64,000 bases of DNA from Nostoc sp. CENA543 (GCF_002896875.1 NZ_CP023278.1:124001-188000); one strand, 5' to 3'; numbered from the stretch's first letter, positions 25,366 to 34,337 are shown. The notes: generated by a model from the letters alone, not told the origin. Translations and numbers: made by a program.

Positions 25366-26313
25366 TTATTTTTTCTTACCTCCAAATAAGCCACCAAATA
25401 AACCACCGTTTGATTTATCTGGCTGTTTTTGGGCAGCATTGGCGTTTCCATTAGTATTAGCACTACTAGATTGCTGTCCCAGGGCTTTATCTATTTTTGG
25501 TTTCCATGCTAGTGCTGTTTCATCGTTGGGGTCTAATTTTAAGGCGTTATCTAGATGGATTTTCGCCATTTTTAGCTGATTTTGCTTTAAATAGACAAAC
25601 CCCATCATGCTGTGACAACGACTACTTTTTGGTGCTATCTTCAGTGCGTCCTGTAATTCTATCTTGGCGGGAGCAAATTGATTTTTATCAATCAAAGTTT
25701 GAGCGCGACGAAGATATTGTTCGATGGCGGGATCTTCTTTGGGTGTGGGTGGTGGTGCGGGTGTCTCGACAGGTTCGGGTTGTGGTGTTGTGGTTTGTAC
25801 AGGTTGAGCTGCGGGCGGGGGTGTAGACAAGGCTTTGCCAGCACTCCGCATTAAGTAAACTAAATTTAATTCACTAATTTGGGCAATAATTGGAATTACT
25901 TGCTGCAAAGATTCATATTGAGTTTCCGCAATTTTAGCGATCGCACTTTTATAAGCATGATCGATATTGGGGGCAGCTGCTAATTGCTTGGCTAAATCGC
26001 TATGTAGTTCTACAGAAGCTGACTCCTGCACTATATGCTTACCCATTTGAGAAAGAACTATGATGTATTCCGAACGGGTGCGGTCTACTGATAGAGTTTC
26101 ATAGGCGGGGTTAACTAATTTAGATAATAATTCATTAGCCAGCTTCTTTTCTTTCTCAGTATGAATTGCGCCACTATCAGGATGGAGGTGGCGAGCAATT
26201 TTGAGATATCGCTTGCGGATTTCTTTGACATCAGCGTCAACTGGAACACACAAGATGGCGTGATTATCTATGAAATCAAATTTAAATAATCCACGATCTA
26301 TTCTTAAAGACAT
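25366..26313 (-). CDS. J-domain / TPR protein
   Basis: The 315-residue protein has an N-terminal J domain (residues ~15-80) with intact HPD in IARHLHPDSGAIH, the motif that stimulates DnaK-type chaperones. A Pro-rich linker follows (QPEPVETPAPPPTPKEDP), then two or three TPR units (AQTLIDKNQFAPAKIELQDA, GFVYLKQNQLKMAKIHLDNA). The C-terminus is Gly/Lys-rich (GGLFGGLFGGKKK). It is a co-chaperone that may bring a bound client to Hsp70. No operon partner is clear; IMPase follows upstream at 126 bp distance. Confidence 0.86.
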   Translation of the reverse strand: MSLRIDRGLFKFDFIDNHAILCVPVDADVKEIRKRYLKIARHLHPDSGAIHTEKEKKLANELLSKLVNPAYETLSVDRTRSEYIIVLSQMGKHIVQESASVELHSDLAKQLAAAPNIDHAYKSAIAKIAETQYESLQQVIPIIAQISELNLVYLMRSAGKALSTPPPAAQPVQTTTPQPEPVETPAPPPTPKEDPAIEQYLRRAQTLIDKNQFAPAKIELQDALKIAPKSSRCHSMMGFVYLKQNQLKMAKIHLDNALKLDPNDETALAWKPKIDKALGQQSSSANTNGNANAAQKQPDKSNGGLFGGLFGGKKK

Positions 26314-26439
26314 ATAGCAGGTAGCACCAAAGGAGCAGTGACATTGTTTCTAGTCTACTTAGCTTACCCAGGTAAACGTCAGTAATCTACTGTGATTATT
26401 ATTCCCTTTGGTGAATAGCATTTATCTATCAGACAATGT

Positions 26440-27252
26440 TTATTGCCAAGCTGATAGGGGGGGAACCTGCATTAACGCCTGACTGAGATTGTGATGAAGA
26501 TAACTGTTAGTTGCGAGAATTCGCCCAGAGGCAATATTGAACGGTGTACCATCGTAAGCAGTGACTTTACCGCCCGCTTCCTGTAATAAAACGATTCCCG
26601 CTACAACATCCCAAGGTGATATGCCCCGTTCCCAATAACCATCTACACGGCCACAGGCGACAGCAGCTAAATCCAAAGCGGCTGAACCACTACGCCGCAC
26701 CCCTTGGGTGAGATGAGTAAGGTGACAAAATTCAGCATAGTTATTATCTGAGGTTTCACGGCGGTCATAAGCAAAACCAGTTACCAACAAGCTTTTACTC
26801 AGTTCAGATGTCTCAGAAACACTGATAGCCCGACGGTTACGCGTGGCACCCAAACCAGTAGCCGCACGGAAAAGTTCATTATGAGCAGGATCATAAATTA
26901 CCCCCACCTGGGGTTTGCCATTGATTAACAACCCAATGGAAACACAAAACGCCGGATATTGGTGAGCGTAGTTAGTTGTGCCATCTAGAGGATCTATTGC
27001 CCAAAGATATTGATTATCTTGATTACCAATCTTGCCCGATTCCTCAGCCAAAATGGAATGTTGAGGAAAATGGCGGCGTAAAATTTCTAAAATTACCGCT
27101 TCAGAGGCTTTATCGGCGGCGGTTACTAAATCCCCAGGACGACCCTTTTCCGTAATAGCATCTTCTAATTTACCCAAGTACCCTTGTAAAACCGCACCCG
27201 CAGCTAAAGCCGCTTCTGTAGCAATATCAAGAAAAATTTGTAGGTTAGTCAT
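26440..27252 (-). CDS. Inositol monophosphatase family protein
   Basis: The 270-residue enzyme shows the IMPase metal-binding signatures: GDLVTAADKASE, ILAEESGK, WAIDPLDGTTNYAH (motif 1) and ISPWDVVAGIVLLQEAGG (motif 2). These Mg-dependent, Li-sensitive phosphatases hydrolyse inositol-1-phosphate, histidinol phosphate or sugar bisphosphates, depending on the member. In cyanobacteria such proteins are often the missing histidinol-phosphatase or SuhB. hisZ is two genes away, which is weak support for that alternative. Confidence 0.88.
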   Translation of the reverse strand: MTNLQIFLDIATEAALAAGAVLQGYLGKLEDAITEKGRPGDLVTAADKASEAVILEILRRHFPQHSILAEESGKIGNQDNQYLWAIDPLDGTTNYAHQYPAFCVSIGLLINGKPQVGVIYDPAHNELFRAATGLGATRNRRAISVSETSELSKSLLVTGFAYDRRETSDNNYAEFCHLTHLTQGVRRSGSAALDLAAVACGRVDGYWERGISPWDVVAGIVLLQEAGGKVTAYDGTPFNIASGRILATNSYLHHNLSQALMQVPPLSAWQ

Positions 27253-27388
27253 TAGTCAATAGTCAATAGTCATTAGTCATTAGTCATTAGTCATTAGTCA
27301 GGAATTGGTATCAACACTCAGCACGCTGCTCAACGCCCCGCTTCCGCTAACAGCACCGGCTAAACGCCGCGCTACCGCTAACAGCACT
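27253..27388. repeat. TTAGTCA heptads and inverted GC block
   Basis: TAGTCAT/TAGTCAA heptads (27251-27299) are followed by AACGCCCCGCTTCCGCTAAC and GCTAAACGCCGCGCTACCGC (27330-27380). The latter is the reverse complement of the block at 25218-25255. The two copies flank the J-domain and IMPase genes in opposite orientation. Confidence 0.75.
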
Positions 27389-27389
27389 C

Positions 27390-28028
27390 CTAACGATTGA
27401 GACGGCGGAACTCAGCCGGAGTCTGACGCATGGGTTGTTCTGGATTCCAAATTCCTTTACCCATGATTCTTGCCCATTGTTGTGCGCGGTCTAGGCGTTG
27501 ATTATATTTGAAATTGGGCGATCGCTCTACAAACAAAGCATACCCTTGTTTGATTACTTGTTCGTTTAACAATTGGTTATCTTTCCAAACGTATGCTAAG
27601 TTGCGCCCAATTTTGTCTTTGGCTTCGACATCGAACTCTAACATTACGGGTTTTTCTAAGTTACCAAGCATTTTCTCTAACAGTTCCTTAGAATCTTCTC
27701 CCCAGGGATACTGGCGCAAGTCTGGCGCATCTACACCAATTAACCGCACTTGAGAAATTAAAGTTGGTTGTTCAGCTATCCCCACAACTTCTAAGGTTTG
27801 TCCACTCACCACCCGCGCCACTCTCACCTGTGTTTGATTATTCACAGTCTGATTTTTGGCTTGACAACCAACTAAGAGTAATACACAAGCGAGAATGGCG
27901 ATTTTTCGCCACAAGTGGCTGAGGAACTGGGCATAGGAAATAGGGCATGGGGCATAGAAATTTTTTCCCCCTGCACCCCTGCACCCCTGCACCCCTGCTT
28001 TCTTCGGTCTCTCTCTACTAGTCTTCAT
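27390..28028 (-). CDS. Thermonuclease-like (SNase) lipoprotein
   Basis: The C-terminal ~145 residues are a staphylococcal-nuclease domain: VRVARVVSGQTLEVVG, VRLIGVDAPDLRQYPWGEDS and KDKIGRNLAYVWKDNQLLNEQVIKQGY. Conserved Arg/Asp/Glu-like positions are only partly kept. LLLVGC is a lipobox that would anchor it. The longest frame starts at ATG 28028, but its first ~38 residues (KKAGVQGCRGAGGKNFYAPC) are coded by a TGCAGGGG minisatellite; a TTG at 27914 (giving WRKIAILACVLLLVGC) yields a normal lipoprotein signal peptide and is the likelier biological start. It would act on nucleic acid in the periplasm. Confidence 0.78.
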   Translation of the reverse strand: MKTSRERPKKAGVQGCRGAGGKNFYAPCPISYAQFLSHLWRKIAILACVLLLVGCQAKNQTVNNQTQVRVARVVSGQTLEVVGIAEQPTLISQVRLIGVDAPDLRQYPWGEDSKELLEKMLGNLEKPVMLEFDVEAKDKIGRNLAYVWKDNQLLNEQVIKQGYALFVERSPNFKYNQRLDRAQQWARIMGKGIWNPEQPMRQTPAEFRRLNR

Positions 28029-28386
28029 CTAAAGGTAAACCAGCTTTAACTCTGCCTTTGGCGAAGTAGCGACCAAATTGGAGTTCATAAACTTCATCTT
28101 CGTCTTGGGTTTCTACTTCTAAGTCAGAACGAGCATAACTCACGCACAACAAAGCATAGCCTTGCCGCCGCAATTCTAGGGATAATCCTACTGCCTCTGG
28201 CTGATAAATTTCTCCTGATACTACTCTGACTGCACAAGTGGTACAAGCTCCATTACGACAGGAAAATGGTAACTCTACCCCTTGATGTTCGGCGGTGTGG
28301 AGAATGTAGCGGTCATCGGGGACTTGTAAGATGTGTTCTTGGCCAGTGGCGCGATCGCGTACTTTAATTGTGTATGTGTCGGGCAT
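28018..28386 (-). CDS. Plant-type [2Fe-2S] ferredoxin with C-terminal extension
   Basis: The 122-residue protein has the [2Fe-2S] motif CRNGACTTC plus a fourth Cys in YALLCVSYARSD. About 25 extra residues after the usual end (EVYELQFGRYFAKGRVKAG) match the extended FdC2/Fed2-type ferredoxins of oxygenic phototrophs. These have unusual redox potential and have been linked to low-iron responses. Its 3' end overlaps the longest reading of the nuclease gene by 11 bp, which is likely only apparent if the later nuclease start is used. Confidence 0.87.
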   Translation of the reverse strand: MPDTYTIKVRDRATGQEHILQVPDDRYILHTAEHQGVELPFSCRNGACTTCAVRVVSGEIYQPEAVGLSLELRRQGYALLCVSYARSDLEVETQDEDEVYELQFGRYFAKGRVKAGLPLDED

Positions 28387-28492
28387 CTTTGAATTTGGTT
28401 GTGGAACTTTCAGAATCAGGCTAAAAAAATTTCTCTCTTTATCTTTGCATTTTTTAGAATTTTATATTACGATGGTAAATCGTGACACGCCT

Positions 28493-28579
28493 GGAGAGAT
28501 GGCCGAGTGGTTGAAGGCGCAGCACTGGAAATGCTGTTTGGGGGCAACTTCAACGAGGGTTCGAATCCCTCTCTCTCCG
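28493..28579 (+). tRNA. tRNA-Ser(GGA)
   Basis: An 87-nt class II tRNA. The acceptor stem GGAGAGA pairs with TCTCTCC (28572-28578) and discriminator G is at 28579. The anticodon arm CAGCA-CTGGAAA-TGCTG carries anticodon GGA, reading UCC/UCU. A long variable arm and the T arm GAGGGTTCGAATCCCTC are intact. CCA is not encoded. Confidence 0.97.
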
Positions 28580-28598
28580 TTAATAATTCATGATAGTG

Positions 28599-28634
28599 AC
28601 CACCCAGCCTAACTGAAAACAGTAGCTGGGTGGT
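28599..28634 (+). terminator. Terminator after tRNA-Ser
   Basis: ACCACCCAGC (28599-28608) pairs with GCTGGGTGGT (28625-28634), with an inner CTG-AAAA-CAG, followed by TTAACTTTTAG. It lies 20 nt after the tRNA. Confidence 0.75.
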
Positions 28635-28723
28635 TTAACTTTTAGTTGAAGCACCTAAAACCCCCACAAGCATCAGGCGATCGCTTATTGATGTTAATTA
28701 CACTCGATATACCTAAAAAAAAT

Positions 28724-28758
28724 TACCGGAGTATTATGTATTTTCATTTACTCCGGTA
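28724..28758 (+). terminator. Second hairpin with T-run downstream of tRNA-Ser
   Basis: TACCGGAGTA (28724-28733) pairs with TACTCCGGTA (28749-28758). The stem is preceded by eight A and followed by TTTTTAT, so it could work in both directions. It lies 90 bp after the tRNA terminator with no gene between. It may end a small RNA or be a back-up terminator. Confidence 0.6.
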
Positions 28759-29008
28759 TTTTTATATACAAATTATCTATTTATCAAACAGGATCTACAC
28801 AAAAACTATTTCTTATGAATGGGTGAATAGGAGGATTACCCACTTCCAACTCAAAAAAATTTAGGCATAGTGTGAATTTTCAGATTATGGATAGGGAAAG
28901 ATTTATCAAAACTAGAGATTATCCCTTGGTGTGGGCAAAAGTCGTGTGTAGTCAAATCCAGTCATATCCCAACCCAAAATCTGAAATCATATATTGAACA
29001 ATCCCAGA

Positions 29009-29245
29009 TTAGTCATTATCCCATTGTTCACGACCAATGAGGTCGCCAATGCGATCGCGTAACAAGAAATCACACTTCTCTAACTCACACTCTACACAAA
29101 CCCATTCTCTAGCGGGAATGTATTGGCAAAGTGTATATATTGGCTGCTGTCTGCTAACCATTCCTTTTTCTACCAGTCGCCGTGCTTCGTCCTGAATTAC
29201 ATCTAGAGAATAGTAATTTATAGAGGACACCGTATTCACACTCAT
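29009..29245 (-). CDS. DUF4327-like small conserved protein
   Basis: The 78-residue protein, with YYSLDVIQDEARRLVEKGMV, QPIYTLCQYIPAREWVCVEC and DFLLRDRIGDLIGREQW, resembles the small cyanobacterial DUF4327 family as I recall it. Three cysteines (WVCVECELEKC) could bind metal, but no function is known. It is monocistronic, with a long upstream non-coding region that could hold its promoter and regulatory elements. Confidence 0.7.
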   Translation of the reverse strand: MSVNTVSSINYYSLDVIQDEARRLVEKGMVSRQQPIYTLCQYIPAREWVCVECELEKCDFLLRDRIGDLIGREQWDND

Positions 29246-30003
29246 GGTTTTTACTCACAAATTTACACGTAAATAGTGTTCCCACTAGTTACGGGGAACA
29301 AACATGACAAGTATTTAGACTTGCACTAAGGATTTTGTAGTTTGCTATACGGAACTGATTCCATTTTGACGCTAGACACCTCCAAATTATGTAAATAAAT
29401 ATTAAGAATGTCAAATTTTCCTGACATAACAAACTAGCACTGTAATTGTAACTGGTCGAGAGTTTCAGGGTGAACAGTAAAAAAGTTGCACATTTGATAG
29501 GAATATTAGACCTATGTTAATGAATGCAGTATTGCTCAGTAACTCCAAAACCAAAATACGATAGCACAGTAAATGTATAAACTGTTGCTAATGCTATTAA
29601 GCTAAGGGCTACCCTACACTAGGAAAGTTGGGAATTAGCCATAAGTTAAGGATTTCTTAAAGCAAATTGTATTTTTTTGATAAAGATCCGTATTATTTCC
29701 CAACCAGTCGGCGGAGATAAACATCTGTCATAGGGTGAAAAGAGACTCTACTAAGGTAGCAGTAACGAATGAAAGTCATATCTAACTTGAGATGTAGCTA
29801 ACCAACCCCAAATGTCACAATTTTTACTCCGGTCATGGTTGCATGACATGAATTTACGTAAGTACACAATCAAACAAATATAAAGTTTTGTTTAATTTAG
29901 AGATTTTTGCTATCAGTGAAATTATCCAGCTTAAAAGCAGGGTAGCTTTGTTATCAAATCGTAACCTTTTTACCCATAAATGCTTTAGGGGTTATCACCC
30001 CCT
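29246..30003. other. Long non-coding stretch upstream of DUF4327
   Basis: 758 bp without a supported gene; short ATG frames (near 29520 and 29769) end within 15 codons. There are no known RNA motifs I can recognise. The length is unusual for this window and may hold a regulatory RNA or a degraded gene. Confidence 0.5.
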
Positions 30004-30172
30004 TAGTCAATAGTCAATAGTCATTAGTCAATAGTCATTAGTCAATAGTCATTAGTCATTAGTCATTAGTCATTAGTCTTTCTTCCCTTGTCTCCCTTGT
30101 CTCCTTAGTCCCCAGTCCCCAATCCCTAGTCCCCAATCCCCAGTCCCTAATCCCCAGTCCCTAGTCCCTGTT
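30004..30172. repeat. TTAGTCA heptads followed by CCCCAGT/CCCCAAT heptads
   Basis: About ten TAGTCAT/TAGTCAA units (30004-30077) lead into TCTCCCTTG units and then about eight CCCCAGT/CCCCAAT/CCCTAGT units (30108-30170). The array reaches into the end of the amidohydrolase gene, whose C-terminal codons (VNRD and the TAG stop region) border it. Confidence 0.85.
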
Positions 30173-31396
30173 AACACTAAAAAACTTTTCGACGCAGCGC
30201 ACAAATATCTCTACACCCATTCCCAAGGCTGTTTCATCGAAATCAAAGCGGGGGTGATGATGGGGATAGGCTAAATTCTTTTCTGGGTTAGCAGAACCTA
30301 AGAAGAAATAACAACCAGGGACTTCTTGCAGGAAAAATGACATATCTTCACCGCCCATCGTTTGACATTCTGGGACAATACCCACAGGCGTTTCGATAAT
30401 TTCCTCGGCTACCGATCGCACTAATTCTGCTATCTTCCCATCATTAATTACAGGGGGATACAGTGAACAATACTCTAACTCATACTTTGCGCCGTAACTT
30501 TGGCAAGTACCTGCAACGATTTGCTCGATGCGTTGATGGAAAAAGCCTTGTAAGGCAGGGTTAAAATACCTGACAGTTCCCTTCATGGTGGCTGTGTCGG
30601 CGATGACGTTATGGGTTGTCCCTGCATGGAGTGCGCCAACAGTTACTACAGCCGCATCAATAGGGTTGACATTCCGGGCTACAATACTTTGTAAGGCGTT
30701 GACAATTTGGGCAGCGACTACCACAGAATCAACTGTTTGCTGGGGTATGGCTCCGTGTCCACCTTTACCTAAAATTTTGCAGTCAAATAATTCTACAGCC
30801 GCCATCAGCGCGCCACTGCGAACTCCCACAGTCCCTAAAGGCAGATTATTCCACAGGTGTAAACCGATAATCGCGTCAACATCGGGGTTTTTCAAGACTC
30901 CCGCCTCAATCATCGGCTTTGCTCCCCCTGGACTTTCTTCGGCTGGCTGGAAGATAATTTTCACATTCCCGGCAAAATCCTGGCGATGCTGTTGTAAATA
31001 ATAAGCTGTACCGAGAGCGATCGCTGTATGTCCGTCATGTCCGCAGGCGTGCATCACACCATCATGTTGTGAACAATAGGGTACTTCGTTGATTTCCTGT
31101 ATTGGCAAAGCGTCCATATCTGCGCGAATTGCCAGAACTGGAGATTGTGAACTATGTGATTTTGTACCCTTGATGGTTGCTACTATACCAGTTTGAGCAA
31201 TACCCGTTTGATGGTCAATTCCCCATGCTTGCAGTTTACTAGAGATAAATTCGGCTGTGAGCTTTTCTTGAAAGGCTAACTCTGGTTTTTGATGCAGCCG
31301 CCGCCGCCATTCTACCAATTGTGGTTGTAGTGAGCGAATGGCTAAACGCACACGAGATAAATCAACTGAGGTGGGGTTGGGGAAGCTAGAAACCAT
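30161..31396 (-). CDS. M20-family amidohydrolase (N-acyl amino acid / IAA-conjugate hydrolase type)
   Basis: The 411-residue metallopeptidase-fold enzyme shows the M20D metal ligands: HACGHDGHTAIALG, QPAEESPGGAKPMIEAG, IGLHLWNN and YPHHHPRFDFDE. The dimerisation domain GKGGHGAIPQQTVDSV follows. Family members remove the acyl group from N-acyl amino acids, hippurate or auxin conjugates. Substrate cannot be read from sequence. The last residues border a heptad repeat array. Confidence 0.9.
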   Translation of the reverse strand: MVSSFPNPTSVDLSRVRLAIRSLQPQLVEWRRRLHQKPELAFQEKLTAEFISSKLQAWGIDHQTGIAQTGIVATIKGTKSHSSQSPVLAIRADMDALPIQEINEVPYCSQHDGVMHACGHDGHTAIALGTAYYLQQHRQDFAGNVKIIFQPAEESPGGAKPMIEAGVLKNPDVDAIIGLHLWNNLPLGTVGVRSGALMAAVELFDCKILGKGGHGAIPQQTVDSVVVAAQIVNALQSIVARNVNPIDAAVVTVGALHAGTTHNVIADTATMKGTVRYFNPALQGFFHQRIEQIVAGTCQSYGAKYELEYCSLYPPVINDGKIAELVRSVAEEIIETPVGIVPECQTMGGEDMSFFLQEVPGCYFFLGSANPEKNLAYPHHHPRFDFDETALGMGVEIFVRCVEKFFSVNRD

Positions 31397-31484
31397 GATT
31401 TAATCAATTCAAAATTCAAAATTCAAAATTTTTTCTGTAGGGTATATCATGAGGGCTAGGGATTAGGTGGTGCGCTTTCTTTAA

Positions 31485-31678
31485 GTAGACCTCTTGCACG
31501 AATAATTGAATACTCCGAATACATAAATTCAAGAGTTATCTTTCTGCGTTCTTCTTTGCGACTTTGCGCCTACTCTTCTCCTTCGGAGACGCTAGCGCGA
31601 ACGAGAACGACTTCGTCGAATGCGTGAGCCTTTAAATAGTATTGTTAGCAACACCAAAGTATTGATGCAAGAAGTCTA
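31485..31678. repeat. ~194-bp element with TAGACCTCTTGCA inverted ends
   Basis: The left end TAGACCTCTTGCA and the right end TGCAAGAAGTCTA are inverted repeats with one mismatch. The interior has the TTTGCG-type unit GCGTTCTTCTTTGCGACTTT and a GC-rich CTTCGGAGACGCTAGCGCG stretch. It is non-coding and related to the shorter copy at 14716-14812. Confidence 0.7.
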
Positions 31679-31737
31679 GTGTTTCACTAGTAGCGAGATG
31701 ATTTTTTTCGGATCTCACGGCACACCAAGGGGAATTT

Positions 31738-32421
31738 TCATGACAAACCTAGTTGTTCTAAATCTAGATTCGAGGCAATTTGAGCTAGTTTATCGTAGTC
31801 GGTGAAGTTATCTACATAAGGAAGATAACCAAAAACTGGCAGATTGGTGAGGGACTGAATTAAGTCTTTCGGGGTTAAATCAGCAATTTCTGCCTCAGCA
31901 TGGGGTTGTGTGCAGTTAAAGACAATTCCTTTGAGGTTGATTTTAGTTTGTCTGGCTAAGGCGACATTCGCAACTGTATGACCAATCGCGCCTAACTTAA
32001 CTGGTGCGACTAAGACTGTGGGTAAACGCCATTCTCCGGCTAAATCAGCTACGGTTAACTCGTCGGTGACTGGTGAACCTAAACCCCCTAAAGATTCTAT
32101 CAGCAGTAAATCACACTGCGATCGCAATTTAGTTAAAGCTTGCCACACTATCCCTAAATCTACGGGACGATTTTCTTTGGCGGCGGCGATGGGGGGTGCT
32201 AGAGGTGCTTGGAAGTATAGCGGAGTAATTTCTTCAGGTGAGTGTGCTAACTTAAACTTATTTTGATACCATTCGCGATCGCCTACTCCTGATTGAATGG
32301 GTTTCATAATCCCCAAGCGACTTTGAGGATGATATTTTTGCCAGTAGGCTGCCAAAACGGTAGTCAAAACAGTTTTACCTGCTTCGGTATCAGTGCCGGT
32401 AATCAGTAGTTCTTTTAGCAA
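31738..32421 (-). CDS. bioD: Dethiobiotin synthetase
   Basis: The 227-residue enzyme has the P-loop [20 protein letters not shown], the KPIQSG substrate loop, and [20 protein letters not shown] near the Mg/substrate site. BioD makes dethiobiotin from DAPA, CO2 and ATP, the step before BioB. No other bio genes are adjacent, as is common in cyanobacteria. Confidence 0.93.
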   Translation of the reverse strand: MLKELLITGTDTEAGKTVLTTVLAAYWQKYHPQSRLGIMKPIQSGVGDREWYQNKFKLAHSPEEITPLYFQAPLAPPIAAAKENRPVDLGIVWQALTKLRSQCDLLLIESLGGLGSPVTDELTVADLAGEWRLPTVLVAPVKLGAIGHTVANVALARQTKINLKGIVFNCTQPHAEAEIADLTPKDLIQSLTNLPVFGYLPYVDNFTDYDKLAQIASNLDLEQLGLS

Positions 32422-32648
32422 GCTGGTTTAAATTTAGATAACCTGAGTGAATTAAACAATGAACTTGCGATTGACTCACAAATTATCAACATTCTAATAC
32501 ATTGTAATTGCTATTCCTGGCACCACAGTTCATCTATTCAAAGAATAAGCTTGAAAACCTTACTGCGTTCAAATTTTGAATTTTGTAGCTTGCTTCTTTG
32601 TTCGCGGAGCGTTCCGCAGGAAAGGAGTATTTTGAATTTTGAATTAAT
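32422..32648. other. Intergenic region with short repeats between bioD and the kinase
   Basis: Two TTTTGAATTTTG-type units (32570-32584 and 32630-32642) flank a palindromic GCGGAGCGTTCCGCAGG at 32605-32621. No gene or RNA was recognised. Confidence 0.5.
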
Positions 32649-34322
32649 TCAAGGTGAGCTTGTTGCTTCTGGAATTGGTGTAGAGGTGCTGTCTACTGAT
32701 GGGGTTTCAAGTTCCTGGCCAGGAGTTGGGGTTGCTTCAGGTGTGGGTACAGGTGTGAATATAGTTGTAGATGTCGGTGTGGGTGTTGGGGTAGGTGTGG
32801 GTGTGGGTGTTGGTGTTGGTGTTGGTTGAATGGGTTTTTCCAAGTACACACTCAATTTATAGTCACTAGATGCGACCCCAGAGTCTAAAGTTAACTGAAT
32901 AATGTATTTACCAGTGTTAGGTAACACGCCTACATAGTTAGTAACTTGCTGCGCGCTATTGTCAATTGGCTGTTGATTGGGGGCTAAAACCGTTACGAAA
33001 ACCCCTTCACCTTGGATAATAGCAGCAGTTAACTTATCTCCCGCTTCACCAAACACACTATATTGAATAATTTGATTAGTTCGGATAGTGCTTTCGGCGA
33101 TCGCTGTATTGCTAATGTCTAAATTGAGGCGTTTATTAATAATTACAGGTTCTAATGTGGGTGTGGGCGTTGGAGTCTGGGTAGGATTCTCTGTCACCAC
33201 CGGCGAAGGAAAAGTTTGGGGTGGTAGGGTTTCTTCTGGTTTTGAGGAAGATTGAGAGCGAATCGAACTTACTAACGCCCAAGAACCGAAACCCGCTAAA
33301 ATCACCACAGCACTGCCAATTGCCCCCAATGCCAAGGGATTATCTAAAATTGAACTACTTTGACTCTGACGAACTACAGGGTCTGGTTTATTGGGTGTAG
33401 GTGGTGGTACAGCATCAGGACGACGACCCACCGCAACGGTTTGTACACGGGAAATTTCCGGCAGAGAAACACCCATCCGTGATTGATCTAAAATTTGTAG
33501 TGCTTGCATCACCTCTGTCGCTTCCTGATAGCGATCGCCGGGGTTATAATGCAACATCCGATTGATAATTTGGGCAAATAATGGATTGACGCTCACCCAA
33601 CTTTGCCAATTCCAAGTCATTTGCTGGTCATTAAATAATGCAGCTGGTTCTTTCCCAGTCAATAACACAATTACCGTCACCGCCAAAGCAAATAAATCGC
33701 TGCTAGGATAGGCGCGTCCTGTTTGCATCTGTTCACTGGGGGAATAGCCCAATTTACCCACAGTCGTCATAGATACATTAATATCTGGAGATTGCAGACG
33801 ATTTGCCAGTTCCTTCACCACACCAAAATCAATCAAAACTGGCTGTTGATCCCCATCTCGCAAAATAATATTGTCTGGCGAAATATCACGATGAATAATT
33901 CCCCGTGCATGAATATGCTCTAAAACAGGTAATAAAGAGCGCATCAAGTACAATACTTCCGTCTCTGTAAACCTTTGGTCAGTAGCTTGGCGTTCCGTTA
34001 AAATTTGCCGATAAGTTTTACCTGCAACGTAGTCTTCCACTAAAAACAAACGTTGATCCTGCTCAAACCTTTCCCGAAACTTGGGAATTTGGGGATGTTG
34101 GATTTGATAGAGAATAGACGCTTCCCTGTGGAAAAGTTCTTGAGCCTTTTCCCAAGCCGTCGTTCCTCCTCCAGAAGGAATCAATTCTTTAATGGCACAC
34201 AATTCATTAAACCGTCGCTGATCCTCCGCCAAATAAGTTCTACCAAATCCCCCTTGTCCGAGAATTTGAACAATGCGATAACGGTTTTGCAGAACAGTGC
34301 CGATAGAAATTGGTGGTTGCAT
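32649..34322 (-). CDS. Ser/Thr protein kinase with TM helix and PPC-like domain
   Basis: The 557-residue Hanks-type kinase has the P loop LGQGGFGRTYLA, Lys in CAIKEL, catalytic HRDISPDNI and LIDFGVVKE (DFG). A single membrane helix (LALGAIGSAVVILAGFGSWA) follows the kinase domain. The outer part has a Thr-Pro linker, a region like a pre-peptidase C-terminal domain (NTGKYIIQLTLDSGVASSDY) and a long (PT)n run coded by a GTGTGGGTGTTGG microsatellite at 32768-32825. Cytoplasmic signalling from an envelope sensor is plausible. The gene diverges from ispG over a repeat-rich intergenic region. Confidence 0.9.
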   Translation of the reverse strand: MQPPISIGTVLQNRYRIVQILGQGGFGRTYLAEDQRRFNELCAIKELIPSGGGTTAWEKAQELFHREASILYQIQHPQIPKFRERFEQDQRLFLVEDYVAGKTYRQILTERQATDQRFTETEVLYLMRSLLPVLEHIHARGIIHRDISPDNIILRDGDQQPVLIDFGVVKELANRLQSPDINVSMTTVGKLGYSPSEQMQTGRAYPSSDLFALAVTVIVLLTGKEPAALFNDQQMTWNWQSWVSVNPLFAQIINRMLHYNPGDRYQEATEVMQALQILDQSRMGVSLPEISRVQTVAVGRRPDAVPPPTPNKPDPVVRQSQSSSILDNPLALGAIGSAVVILAGFGSWALVSSIRSQSSSKPEETLPPQTFPSPVVTENPTQTPTPTPTLEPVIINKRLNLDISNTAIAESTIRTNQIIQYSVFGEAGDKLTAAIIQGEGVFVTVLAPNQQPIDNSAQQVTNYVGVLPNTGKYIIQLTLDSGVASSDYKLSVYLEKPIQPTPTPTPTPTPTPTPTPTSTTIFTPVPTPEATPTPGQELETPSVDSTSTPIPEATSSP

Positions 34323-34337
34323 GATTCATTAATGGAT

